A DNA stretch of 64,000 bases from Lewinellaceae bacterium (GTDB lineage Bacteria > Bacteroidota > Bacteroidia > Chitinophagales > Saprospiraceae), in contig JACJYE010000013.1 in NCBI GenBank assembly GCA_020636255.1, forward strand, positions 124,001 through 188,000. Direction: 5' to 3'. The translations under genes were made by a program, and so were the position numbers. Shown piece by piece: positions 46,701 to 54,511 of this stretch (positions within the stretch are counted from its first letter, which is position 1; every line of letters starts with the position of its first letter). The notes beneath the pieces are model-generated. The model saw nothing but the letters and a program-made list of their open reading frames with translations, made no database searches and was not told the DNA's origin.

Positions 46701-49012
46701 CGGCCATCGATACCGACAATTGCGGTTGCAGTGATCCCAAGACCACCTATGTGAAATTGAAAAATGAAGCGAATTCCCCCTTCCTGTACTACCTGGAAAA
46801 CTGGGTTTTCAAGCCCGGCGCTTCAGGCCCGATCGGCACGGGCACAGCACACGGCAACGGCGGTTTGATCGGTTACGGTGATCTAAGCGTTAGCGGACAG
46901 GATGCCGTTAACACCACTACGCCCGGCCTGCGGGCGGGGCAGCCTGTTTTGCAGACAATCCAACTACCCAGCCCGTCCTATGCCGCCGATTTTGGCCCGC
47001 AATTGTTTCGCCGCCAGGTTTTCTGTGTCCCCAACAACGAAAAGATGTTCGATTACTGGGATCGCGTGGCCGACCGGCTCTTCAAACTCCGCCATTGCAT
47101 GAACATTGAAGGGGTCAAGCGCAGCCTCGCCCTCTTTCAGCCACCGATCGATCCGGCTCTGCTGGTTGCCGCCCGCGCCGCCGGGCTCAGCCTCGATGAT
47201 GTACTCAACAGCCTGTACGGCGAATTACCCGCCTACCGCTTTACCTACCTGCTGGAAAAAGCCAAAGCTTTTGCCGGTACAGTGCAGGGGTTCGGTGGCG
47301 CCCTGTTGAGCGCCCTGGAAAAAAAGGATGCCGAGCAACTCACCCTGCTGCGCTCCACTCACGAGCAGAATATCCTGAAACTGACCCGGGAGATCAAGAA
47401 AAAGGCGGTGGAAGAGGCCAAGGCGAATTTGCAGGGGACGCTGGAGGGGATGGCGAATGTGGTGAACAGAGTAGAGCAATATAGGTCCTGGATCGAGGAA
47501 AATTTGAATGGGTGGGAAAGCAAACAGCAGAAGGCTTTGGACTTATCCAACAAGATGAAAACCTCTGAAGTGGTTTTTTCAACCTTAGACAGCATTATAA
47601 AACTGATTCCTGATATTGGTGCGCCAACTGCTATGAAATACGGTGGCTCCCAACTTTCGGGTAGCCTGACTGCAATGGCGACTACATTCAGAGCACTAGG
47701 TGAAATTTCAGCGCTCATTTCCTCCTCCGCCGGTCTCGAAGCCTCCTTCCAACGCCGCGCCCAAGACTGGGAATTCCAACTAAAACTCGCCGAACAGGAG
47801 ATCAAACAAGTGCAACAACAGATCGTCTCCGGACAGATCCGCCTAGCCATTGCCGAAAAGGACCTTGAAATCCACGAAAAGCAGATCGAGCAGGCCGAAG
47901 AAGTGCATGATTTCTACAAAAATAAATTCACCGGCCTTGGCTTGTACAATTATATGGCCACCACCCTTAGCCGCCTGCACCGGATGGCCTTCAATGCAGC
48001 CATGGACTTGGCCCGGCAGGCGGAGGCGGCCTATCGGTTCGAGACTGGAAAGGAGGCCTATTATGACGTTTCCAGCGGGCCCTATTGGGATGCTTCCCGC
48101 GCCGGCTTGCTTTCGGGTGAACAACTGAGCCTGGCCTTGCAAAAAATGGACGCCGGCTATATGCAATGGAATACCCGGCAGATGGAGATCCGGCAGTCCT
48201 TCTCCATGCGAATGCTGGACCCGGAGCAATTGTTGAAATTGAGAGTTGATGGCAACTGTACCTTCCAAATCCCGGAATGGGCTTTTGATATCCAATACCC
48301 TGGGCACTATCGCCGGCGCATTGCCTCGGTGCAGATCACTATCCCCTGCGTAACGGGCCCGTATTCCAATGTCGCGGCTACGCTTACTATGACTAAAGGG
48401 AGTTTACGCAAGGATGCCCAGCAGGATGATTATGTCAATAAAGTTCCTGCTCCTGGCTACACCTTTCAGGGAAGTAAAATGGTGGCTACCAGCAGCGCCA
48501 ACAACGACGGCGGCCAGTTCGAACTCAACTTCCGCGACGAGCGCTACCTGCCCTTCGAAGGCGCGGGAGCGGTGGATAGTAAGTGGAAACTGGAGTTGCC
48601 CGGCAGTTTCCGTTCCTTCGACTACAACACCATCTCAGATGTGATCTTTCACGTAAGCTATCGATCGAAGTATGATGGCGGGCCATTTAAGACAGCGGTA
48701 GGAAATGGGTTGGCGGCAAAAATGGACACTTTGAAGCGGTTCATCAGTGTGAAGGAGGAATTCCCGGATGCCTGGTTCCAGCTGGAAAGTGGAGCGGCTA
48801 CTACTACGATTCGCTTGACGAAGAAGCACTTCCCGTTTTTTGCGCAGTCGGGAACCTTGAATATTAGTGACGCTACTACCTACGAAGGCGTAAAGGCAGC
48901 AGTTAACAGGCCGGATCTCCTCAGCGATGAATGGGATATCACCATAAGTTCAGCGCATTTCAACCCTGCCGTAGATGATGTCTGGTTGTTGGTGGAATAT
49001 AAAGTATCGTAG
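40712..49012 (+). CDS. Tc toxin TcA component (pore/translocation subunit)
   Basis: 2766 aa, slightly longer than typical TcA. No signal peptide; the N-terminus (about 1-90) is a small beta domain. The VRP1-like region contains a Cys-rich motif seen in TcA relatives, YCECEHCKSIFGPAAYFVDL (near 551). Next come the helical shell and neuraminidase-like/receptor-binding regions (about 1400-2000, with FRELFFHIPFLIADHLNAEG near 1850). A long coiled-coil, channel-forming segment follows (about 2190-2400), including EEVHDFYKNKFTGLGLYNYM. The C-terminal beta domain (about 2510-2766) matches the TcB-binding region (SVQITIPCVTGPYSNVAATL, VWLLVEYKVS). In known Tc systems TcA pentamers form the injection channel docked by the TcB/TcC cocoon. 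Several internal stretches (about 43.8-44.5 and 45.4-46.2 kb) are more AT-rich, suggesting mosaic origin. Confidence 0.9.
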   Translation: MPTYHLHLHLLNQNALPLSDFNIEVWIGGQQYSSALTDAEGRCTASISFTGQISHNNVLYAHLIIYKNGKWIYGDVNSPQYALQGQELDLELTINTRRVDFIPFRLSELRRPATAMEGLNATQQNYISGKLNTALQARVQRVLGDADSRLNETPVSLGLDYTAWLDGTLGDVLGQVVADNAGPRTFIEESGLAERLAQNPSPVREILHLDVPLIRNPIFWKEVQVLRTTELTDIILPGYTGLPDQMLDQAWDWERAGAEQWDALPLTEADKSILQRGFALARFTGGLPALVGGLMPEITELSQLASYDTGHLLEKIIASGSETPNGETPEEYAANLVSLAQRNFPSAFFLERKTARDIPLTNLDDAARIRLYAAYRYLGPADELGQPNVLNNRRKLLQQFVADNPGFDLLAADFFKKDENGEWALRYSGLPPERREHVRQQFMSFQRTMRLAGSYEAQDALLAAGIDSSAELMRRRPEELEAELGPVLDVPTINSMLQQGQQQLQQLVNTAVALQGLGVANGIGFAVDNYPAGLKNELEDIYGYSDLFGSQDYCECEHCKSIFGPAAYFVDLMSFVEDQVKLAPLSAPWTADTHPIALRKRRPDLWNLELTCENTNAAIPYLQIINEIKQHYIAEAMGAILGGKPANEVDIWAEFARLPTAGSTTDMVGLALNIGNTWKNSFRLAYNRPFEESRILLEHFGMRYADILQALRVAEPYRMEQAYLGLSAEEWRVLTTPDTNMGDLRTLRFGFPLDSEHELKEEPSYFKLAECPVPVFLRATGLSRAEAEFLLSDKSYLHGLNSALALKRVPVPGEVQEYKEWIEGLDNAAVLDHIHRLLRLQRHLPWSLRELSLAVQTLGGLSIDHIAEIARIREMQRVLGLTFEEAVALQHGIPDTLLYTRTVYNELLNSTVEVPVPGMLSRLFDPEKLPLDGSGLLLRDPGRLPLLLQALGATEEDFDSLYRMFFGTADVNLDWGGVSLFYRLIRLAKALGITGEEMIYLLQLSHPNPGNSVAGWILDLARAMEAVQKMPLSLQEIWFIIKGAKTSKIDFKYKGDPTRDEAAKKAVLDLIAAFVADERLNIDGLAEEERIFREHLALFFNTTEGHIAGMQAWYSNYPNVWAEAQANLGREKDDFQVDQLVNMLPVFERVHLLLSKLGLDAEGLLFLNTSPEFIQGNGDDLLAKQNTLFDLQRLATYARLKKQLSEDSDINAFRALLAAGKDTWADNYSPAIATLLGCASNQVKALIKTISQPIGALAPGLLTQIEDMIGVFGRLGIYEKNILDAFVHNDYNNALQYESALRAAFRAGYVTDETYEKAWEPIENRIQESRRDVLCAFLLALDQQNNFHDTGSLYAYFLVDVEMSGCARVSRILAATLSLQLYVHRVQMGLEVSADATGDVRAIMDERAKVQWEWRKNYRVWEANRKVFLYPENWIEPELRDDKSPLFKTLEDELLQQKISLESAEQAYIQYLKGFAEVGQLVIAGVYYEPEIETYHIFGRTATDPYQYFYRTMQVLPMDATTKARAKQWTAWEKVELAIDAPYVSPILHNGKLYLFWVGVVTREEHSFVGGSSQFVGYKHTFSLTYSNLSENRKWLQPQKVRNFSEPGDITVSDLEQFEKSPIRFRVYPYFDSSNNLIVVYNKHTGDSTFKKYLLEIFHNYALTSDAQSPFLDALDKFMVYANNQPAKLGVLAGSPEEYFHAGVVEFAAWTHEEDPINADYLLDNISAKKLGSDLRFIFNRFGDYVFRNNTHQYLFRLTEAGEKTKGLYPQWDQADYFNSERESILLTTTAIDGLTRQIAQKGLHGFLSLETQEASELRDTLDFVNQSKLCRPFYDTEHLDFSGAHGLYFRELFFHIPFLIADHLNAEGKYQEADYWYRKIFDPSAAYDPSATEGGRYWQFLEFRGQTLPKLLEILKDSAAIKAYEDDPFNPHAIARLRMGSYQKSIVMKYVDNLLDWGDSLFRRDTWESNTEAMMLYQLAHDILGPRPQNTGPCESAIDTDNCGCSDPKTTYVKLKNEANSPFLYYLENWVFKPGASGPIGTGTAHGNGGLIGYGDLSVSGQDAVNTTTPGLRAGQPVLQTIQLPSPSYAADFGPQLFRRQVFCVPNNEKMFDYWDRVADRLFKLRHCMNIEGVKRSLALFQPPIDPALLVAARAAGLSLDDVLNSLYGELPAYRFTYLLEKAKAFAGTVQGFGGALLSALEKKDAEQLTLLRSTHEQNILKLTREIKKKAVEEAKANLQGTLEGMANVVNRVEQYRSWIEENLNGWESKQQKALDLSNKMKTSEVVFSTLDSIIKLIPDIGAPTAMKYGGSQLSGSLTAMATTFRALGEISALISSSAGLEASFQRRAQDWEFQLKLAEQEIKQVQQQIVSGQIRLAIAEKDLEIHEKQIEQAEEVHDFYKNKFTGLGLYNYMATTLSRLHRMAFNAAMDLARQAEAAYRFETGKEAYYDVSSGPYWDASRAGLLSGEQLSLALQKMDAGYMQWNTRQMEIRQSFSMRMLDPEQLLKLRVDGNCTFQIPEWAFDIQYPGHYRRRIASVQITIPCVTGPYSNVAATLTMTKGSLRKDAQQDDYVNKVPAPGYTFQGSKMVATSSANNDGGQFELNFRDERYLPFEGAGAVDSKWKLELPGSFRSFDYNTISDVIFHVSYRSKYDGGPFKTAVGNGLAAKMDTLKRFISVKEEFPDAWFQLESGAATTTIRLTKKHFPFFAQSGTLNISDATTYEGVKAAVNRPDLLSDEWDITISSAHFNPAVDDVWLLVEYKVS

Positions 49013-49034
49013 CAAGGAGCGTCATACCCATCCA

Positions 49035-49085
49035 CCGAATAAAGGAAACTCTCCGCCGAATACGGACACCGGGAGGTCGGATTAA
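49035..49085. promoter_or_regulatory. Phased direct repeats upstream of the T9SS gene at 49155
   Basis: CCGAATAAA (49035), CCGAATACG (49056) and TCGGATTAA (49077) are spaced exactly 21 bp apart. The block aligns with the region upstream of the TcB/TcC-like gene, sharing GCCGAATACGGA and a following GG-CG-ATT-AAAG pattern. The matching arrangement suggests one regulator controls both. Confidence 0.5.
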
Positions 49086-49154
49086 AGAAAGGCCGGGCAC
49101 AGATATGGCGTTTTGTGGAAATTTAAACCATTGTTTTCCGTAAATCGAACCCAG

Positions 49155-52100
49155 ATGAACACACCTGTTACACCCGCGCTGAAACATTCGATGGCTGTTT
49201 TTTCCCTCCTGGCCATTATTCCCTTTTTCCTCGTTCCCACTATCGGCTCCGGACAGTTCCAGCAAGTGTACGGGACCACCGCCGACAATTCCTTCAACCG
49301 CGTCATTCCGGCCGGGCAGGAATTTTACGTGCTGGGTAGTGAAAACGGCATGGCGACGGTTTCCCGCATCAACAGCAGCGGAGCATGGGTATGGACCCGC
49401 GCCCTGAGCATCGGCTCCGCCTGGGCGGACGGCATCGTCATTCCGGGGAGCGGCAATTTGCTGATGGTGGGCTTCACACTGCCTTTCAACAGTTCCAATA
49501 AAAGCCTCATCGGGGAGATCGACCCCTTTGGGAACTTCATTTGCGTGAACGAGGTAGATGGGCCGGGCAATGAAGCCCTGGGCCGTATTGACGCCGATGC
49601 CAACGGCGCCTATTCCGCAGTAGGCTATCATACGGACGCCAGCTCGCAGCTGGATGTCGTCGTGTTCAATATCTCTCCCGGTTGTACCATCAATTCCAAG
49701 AAACAGTTCGTCAGTTCCGCCATCGATGGCTTTGGGAACGATATCGAAGTGCTTGCCAACAATAATTTCCTCGTTGCCGGGGCTTCCGGCAGCCTGGGGA
49801 TCATCTATCAGATGGATAGCGGCGGGAATTTCGTGGGCGGGGTGCAGGGCCCTTCACAATTTACGTATACGAGCATGGCGGAAGTGGCTGCCAATGGCGA
49901 CATCCTGGCGGTTGGCAACGCCACTACCGCCAGCCCGCCGCGGATCATGCGGTTTGATCAATTTCTGTTTCCAGTGTGGGAAGTAGAGGTAATGGGCATG
50001 AATACCCTGGACCAGGTCCTGGAAGACGGCAACGGCAATATCTACGTAGCAGGCAGCAAAACGGTTGCCGGCCTGGGCCGGGCAGTGGTGTTGAAGGTCA
50101 CCGAAAATAATGGCTCGCCGGTACTCAACTGGGTGAAGTACCTGGGTAATACCGAGACGGCTTACTCGGGTGGAGCTATAGCCTTACTTCCTGGCGGCGC
50201 CGGCCTTGCCTTCGTTGACGGAAGGGCCGGCTCGCCCAACAGCCTGGGCCAAATGGACGCTTTCCTGGGCGTAACGGACGGAGAAATGGCTTCTGACTGC
50301 ACCTTCCAGGACTCCGTCAGCCTGAGTACAGTGGCTACCTTATTTGACGGCCCTGCGTTTATCAATTTCTTCCCCTCTGAAATGCCGGGCCAGATAGCGA
50401 CGGGGGGCCCTCTTTTAATGTACAGCCAGGCTGGCGCCTGCGGCGCATCCTGCTATTGCGGCGGGTTTTCTGATATGAGCTTCCGTCCGACGCAGGGTGG
50501 GATGAATATTCCAGTAGCTTGCGGCGACACCTTAGGCGTGCTTTGCGATCAGGGCTTCAGCCCGCAGATAGCCGGGCAGTTCCAATGTCAGGGGCCCCTG
50601 TGCCCCGGTAGTTCGAACCTGAACTGGGTATTGAAGGACCCCCTGGGTATTTCCATCCAGGGCGGCCCCTTGTCGGCCAGCCCCAACTTTAATCTGGCGC
50701 TGACGCCCGCCTGGTTTAACGATCCCGGCCTTTACAGCCTCACCATCACGGGCCAATGCGGAGGGCAGCCTTGTGAGCCCTGCGTGTTTTATTTCGAATC
50801 GGAGGGTTGCATCGGCAATTCGCTTTTTCAATGCGGAATGGCCATTGTAACCTATCAGCCGCCAACGCTTAGCCTTAGTGATAAGGTGCTGTCCATCAGG
50901 GATATCCGCGACCGGACGGGCGTGCCGAAGATGATTAACTGGGCGGCGCTGGAAATCACACACCCCAAATGGACGTACGGCGACCTGGGCGCGATCTTTG
51001 GGATCGCTACCGATAAATTCAACAATATCTATGTAAGCGCCACTTCGGCCTATTTAAGCAGCTGGCCCAATTCGAATCATTACGGGCCGGCGGGAAGCGG
51101 AGGTATTTACCGGATAGATGCCAATACCGGCAATCCCTCTGTTTTTGTGAAAACCGCTGCGAGCGTTGGCCCTCCCGTAATTGGGGTGTCGGAAATACCC
51201 AACGATCGTACCGGCTTGGGCAACCTGTGTTACGACGAGCCTTTCAACCAGTTTTTTGTGACCAATATGGAAGATGGCAGGATCTATCGTATTGATGGGA
51301 TAAGCGGCAATGTTTTGAGTACGTTCGATCCATTTTCTCCCGACAACAACAGCCCCGGTTTGGCCTGCGAAGGAGAGCGGATCTGGGGTATTGGCATATA
51401 CGACAACCGGATCTATTTTAACCAGAGCTTTGGAAGTTTCTCTTTACCCAATAAGATCCATTCGGTAGGCCGCAATCCTGTAACTGGTGATTTTGACTAT
51501 GCCAATGGGACAGTTCTTGAAATAACCATCCCTGCATTTACAGGTATTACCAATGGCTCCAGCCCGGTGTCGGATATTGAATTTTCTGCTGATGGGAAGA
51601 TGATCCTGGCGGAACGCTCCGAGACCGGGTCGCCCTGCGTCGGGCCTGACCCCACTGCCACTGCTCACGAATCCAGGGTGTTGGAGTATGTGCGCAACCC
51701 TCCTTCGCTGGTCTGGGCGCCTTCTCCCCATCAGTTCCATGTAGGAGACCCCAGTTACAATGAAAGCGCGGCCGGTGGCGTAGATTATGGCTATGACAGT
51801 ATTGATCCGGTGGCCGGTATTTTCGGCAAGTGTGATAGCATGGTATGGGCCACAGGCGATGCGCTTTCTATTAGCCCGATTGATGTGTATGGTATTGCCG
51901 GCATGCCCGCGACGGGAAACACCTGGTACAACGACACCTGGATCGTGGATGCAGACCAGATGTTTGTGGATTACTCCAAAATGCTCATCGGTGATGTGGA
52001 TATTTTCCACTGCGGATGCCCGGCTGATGCGGATACCTGCCTTTGCCTGGGTTTTGCCAACCTGTCGTTCTCAACCGGCGCTGGAGCGGGAACCTGGAAC

Positions 52101-54425
52101 AGTCCCGTGGCCTGTAATAACCTCGATGAGGTTGATTTGCCTTGTATCGGCAGTGATGGATTCTATTATTTTAGCGGCACTTTGCTTTGTTCCGGCCCCA
52201 TGTGCGCTTCTAGTATCAGCTACGAAATTGTCCCGGCTAATGGCGGGCCGGCCATAATTAGCGGAGTGGTTTCCAACAGCAACTCCTTTACGTTGCCGCC
52301 CATGCCCTATAATCTTTTCCCTGCTCATGGGCATTACCAACTGATACTGACCGGGCAATGCGGCGGGAGTCCCTGTAGTTGTACCGTCAATTTCACGGTG
52401 CCTGCCTGCACTTCTTATGTATATGGAAGGGTATACGCCGATATCAATTGTGTTGGCGCAACTTATACGGATCAGCCCACCCTGCCCGGCTGGACGGTCC
52501 TCCTGTTTGATGCTTTCGGTAATACCTTGGACAGCGCGGTAACCGACGCCACCGGAACCTATGAATTTATCAATTTCCCGCCGGGTTTTTATATCGTACA
52601 AGTTGCCCCGTATGAATGGTGGTCTCCCTCCGTGCCCGCCAGCGGTATGTACAGCCTAGCCATCGAAGCACCCGATACCATTCCGGGGCCGAGGACTTAT
52701 GAGCAATCTTTTGGCTTCTGCTCCCTGTGCGATTGCAGCGCCCTTCAGTTTTCTATAGACAGTTATGACGGCTGTTGTTACTACCTGGAGGTGCAGAACA
52801 ATGCTACCTTTTGTTTCCCGGAAATAATCCTCACCCTGGATGCCGGGCAATTCAATACGGCCGTACCCAATGGCTGGGCCGCCAATCTTTTGGCGCCCGA
52901 TCAACTACAGCTCACCCCCCCGGGCGGGTATATCCCCGGCGGGCAACAATTCCCGGTGCAGTTTTGCATTGATGGGAATGCCAACCCGTCTTTTAGTGTG
53001 AACACCTCTTACCTGAACAACGGGCAGACTGTCAATTGTGGGGCCACTATCCAATCGGCCTGCACGCCGGCCTGTGCGAATCAATGCGATGACAATGGCC
53101 TGTGGGATGCGACGCAGCATGTTTATGGGTATGTCAATGCCATGGTGGAATACCAGGGGAAGCTCATCATCGCCGGTAATTTTGATCAGATCGGGGCTCA
53201 AACAGGTTTCCACAACATTGCTGTTTGGGATGGCGCTGCTTTTTCAATGCTTGGAAATGGTTTTCCGGGCCTAAATGGTTCCGAGGGAATCTATGCGCTG
53301 GCCGTTCATAATGGACAACTATATGCCGGCGGGCGTTTTACCAATCCGGCGGGAAGTATCGCAGTTTGGGATGTGCCTGGCCAGTCCTGGCTGCCTCTGG
53401 ACGGTGGCGTCGGTTACCTGAGTTTTCCTGGTGCTGTTGCCAATATAACGGCCCTTCTAAGCACCCCCAATGGGCTTTTAGCCGGCGGCAGTTTTGACCG
53501 GGCCGGCCTGGCTAATCCTTTGCCTAACGTAAGCAGCATAGCCATTTGGGACCCTGTTTCGGGGCGATGGGTAGATAACCTGGGTGGAGGCGTCCAACAG
53601 TCCAGTTCAAATCCGGGCGATGTTCGAAGCCTGGCCTATTATAAGGGCAATATCGTGGCGGGTGGCTACTTTGAAATGGCAAGCAACCTGCCGGCTAAGA
53701 GCATCGCCTACTGGGAAAACCAGGCCTGGCATTCCTTAGGAGGAGGGGCCAATTTTGGCTATGTATATTCGATCCGGCAATATGGGAATAAACTGGTGGT
53801 GGGAGGTGATTTCTACGATGTCTCCTATGTGCCTGGCACCCGTAAAATTGCTTCCTGGGACGGCGCCAATTGGCAATCCATGGGCGGCGGCGTACCGATC
53901 ATAAATAACAATGAGGCCATCAATAGCCTCCTTATTTATGATGGTAAGCTATATGCCGGCGGCTCCTTTACCCAGATCGGCCTCACGAATGCCAATGCCG
54001 TGGCCGAATGGGATGAGGCGAGCAATACCTGGCTATCGACGAATCATTTTTACGAACGGATATTTGCCCTGTATACCTATGAAGAACCGGGCGAGGCCTG
54101 TACCTTATTCTCCGTTGGCGCTGATGCTCCCCTGCGCAAATGGGCCTGTCTGACTACAGATACGGATGAGCAGCCGGCCCAGTCTTTTGGCCTCTACCCC
54201 AACCCCACCACCGGAGCACTCGCCCTCCAACTGCCATCTCCTGCGAACCCGGGAACGGCCTTCCGCATCATCGGCCTCACGGGGCAGTTGCTGTTGGAGA
54301 AAAAGGCGGAAACAGGCAGTACGATGCAAAGCCTGGACGTGGGCCGGCTGCCGGCGGGCCTGTATTTCGTGCAGGTGGTGGCGGAAGGCAGGGTAGTGGG
54401 CGTGGAGAAGATGGTGAAGCAATAA
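49155..54425 (+). CDS. Giant T9SS-secreted protein with propeller-like repeats and an SdrD-type B domain
   Basis: 1756 aa from ATG 49155 (MNTPVTPALKHSMAVFSLLA), which gives a signal peptide; an upstream TTG is less likely. The N-terminal 430 residues look like a delta-60/kelch-type propeller (GNGNIYVAGSKTVAGLGRAV). Two Cys-rich segments share the motif GQCGG (GQCGGQPCEPC, GQCGGSPCSC). A central region (about 590-930) reads like a second propeller. An SdrD-B-like domain (YVYGRVYADINCVGATYTD to YEFINFPPGFYIVQV) follows. The last 450 residues contain repeats of the type YDGKLYAGGSFTQIG, and a type A T9SS domain ends the protein (FGLYPNPTTGALAL to GVEKMVKQ). Function unknown. It lies 142 bp after TcA and could be co-transcribed or separately controlled through the phased repeats before it. 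Confidence 0.82.
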   Translation: MNTPVTPALKHSMAVFSLLAIIPFFLVPTIGSGQFQQVYGTTADNSFNRVIPAGQEFYVLGSENGMATVSRINSSGAWVWTRALSIGSAWADGIVIPGSGNLLMVGFTLPFNSSNKSLIGEIDPFGNFICVNEVDGPGNEALGRIDADANGAYSAVGYHTDASSQLDVVVFNISPGCTINSKKQFVSSAIDGFGNDIEVLANNNFLVAGASGSLGIIYQMDSGGNFVGGVQGPSQFTYTSMAEVAANGDILAVGNATTASPPRIMRFDQFLFPVWEVEVMGMNTLDQVLEDGNGNIYVAGSKTVAGLGRAVVLKVTENNGSPVLNWVKYLGNTETAYSGGAIALLPGGAGLAFVDGRAGSPNSLGQMDAFLGVTDGEMASDCTFQDSVSLSTVATLFDGPAFINFFPSEMPGQIATGGPLLMYSQAGACGASCYCGGFSDMSFRPTQGGMNIPVACGDTLGVLCDQGFSPQIAGQFQCQGPLCPGSSNLNWVLKDPLGISIQGGPLSASPNFNLALTPAWFNDPGLYSLTITGQCGGQPCEPCVFYFESEGCIGNSLFQCGMAIVTYQPPTLSLSDKVLSIRDIRDRTGVPKMINWAALEITHPKWTYGDLGAIFGIATDKFNNIYVSATSAYLSSWPNSNHYGPAGSGGIYRIDANTGNPSVFVKTAASVGPPVIGVSEIPNDRTGLGNLCYDEPFNQFFVTNMEDGRIYRIDGISGNVLSTFDPFSPDNNSPGLACEGERIWGIGIYDNRIYFNQSFGSFSLPNKIHSVGRNPVTGDFDYANGTVLEITIPAFTGITNGSSPVSDIEFSADGKMILAERSETGSPCVGPDPTATAHESRVLEYVRNPPSLVWAPSPHQFHVGDPSYNESAAGGVDYGYDSIDPVAGIFGKCDSMVWATGDALSISPIDVYGIAGMPATGNTWYNDTWIVDADQMFVDYSKMLIGDVDIFHCGCPADADTCLCLGFANLSFSTGAGAGTWNSPVACNNLDEVDLPCIGSDGFYYFSGTLLCSGPMCASSISYEIVPANGGPAIISGVVSNSNSFTLPPMPYNLFPAHGHYQLILTGQCGGSPCSCTVNFTVPACTSYVYGRVYADINCVGATYTDQPTLPGWTVLLFDAFGNTLDSAVTDATGTYEFINFPPGFYIVQVAPYEWWSPSVPASGMYSLAIEAPDTIPGPRTYEQSFGFCSLCDCSALQFSIDSYDGCCYYLEVQNNATFCFPEIILTLDAGQFNTAVPNGWAANLLAPDQLQLTPPGGYIPGGQQFPVQFCIDGNANPSFSVNTSYLNNGQTVNCGATIQSACTPACANQCDDNGLWDATQHVYGYVNAMVEYQGKLIIAGNFDQIGAQTGFHNIAVWDGAAFSMLGNGFPGLNGSEGIYALAVHNGQLYAGGRFTNPAGSIAVWDVPGQSWLPLDGGVGYLSFPGAVANITALLSTPNGLLAGGSFDRAGLANPLPNVSSIAIWDPVSGRWVDNLGGGVQQSSSNPGDVRSLAYYKGNIVAGGYFEMASNLPAKSIAYWENQAWHSLGGGANFGYVYSIRQYGNKLVVGGDFYDVSYVPGTRKIASWDGANWQSMGGGVPIINNNEAINSLLIYDGKLYAGGSFTQIGLTNANAVAEWDEASNTWLSTNHFYERIFALYTYEEPGEACTLFSVGADAPLRKWACLTTDTDEQPAQSFGLYPNPTTGALALQLPSPANPGTAFRIIGLTGQLLLEKKAETGSTMQSLDVGRLPAGLYFVQVVAEGRVVGVEKMVKQ

Positions 54426-54433
54426 GAGCCGAA

Positions 54434-54477
54434 GTTGACACCTTCCATCTGGGTTATGCCGGGCGGAAGGTGTCAAC
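54434..54477. terminator. Perfect 13-bp hairpin between two T9SS genes
   Basis: GTTGACACCTTCC (54434-54446) and GGAAGGTGTCAAC (54465-54477) are exactly complementary with an 18-nt loop, starting 8 bp after the upstream stop codon. There is no U-tract, so it is either a weak terminator, an mRNA-stabilising hairpin or a regulator-binding palindrome before the next gene. Confidence 0.55.
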
Positions 54478-54511
54478 GCTAATATCCCAAAAACAATGAA
54501 ACCCATTCACG

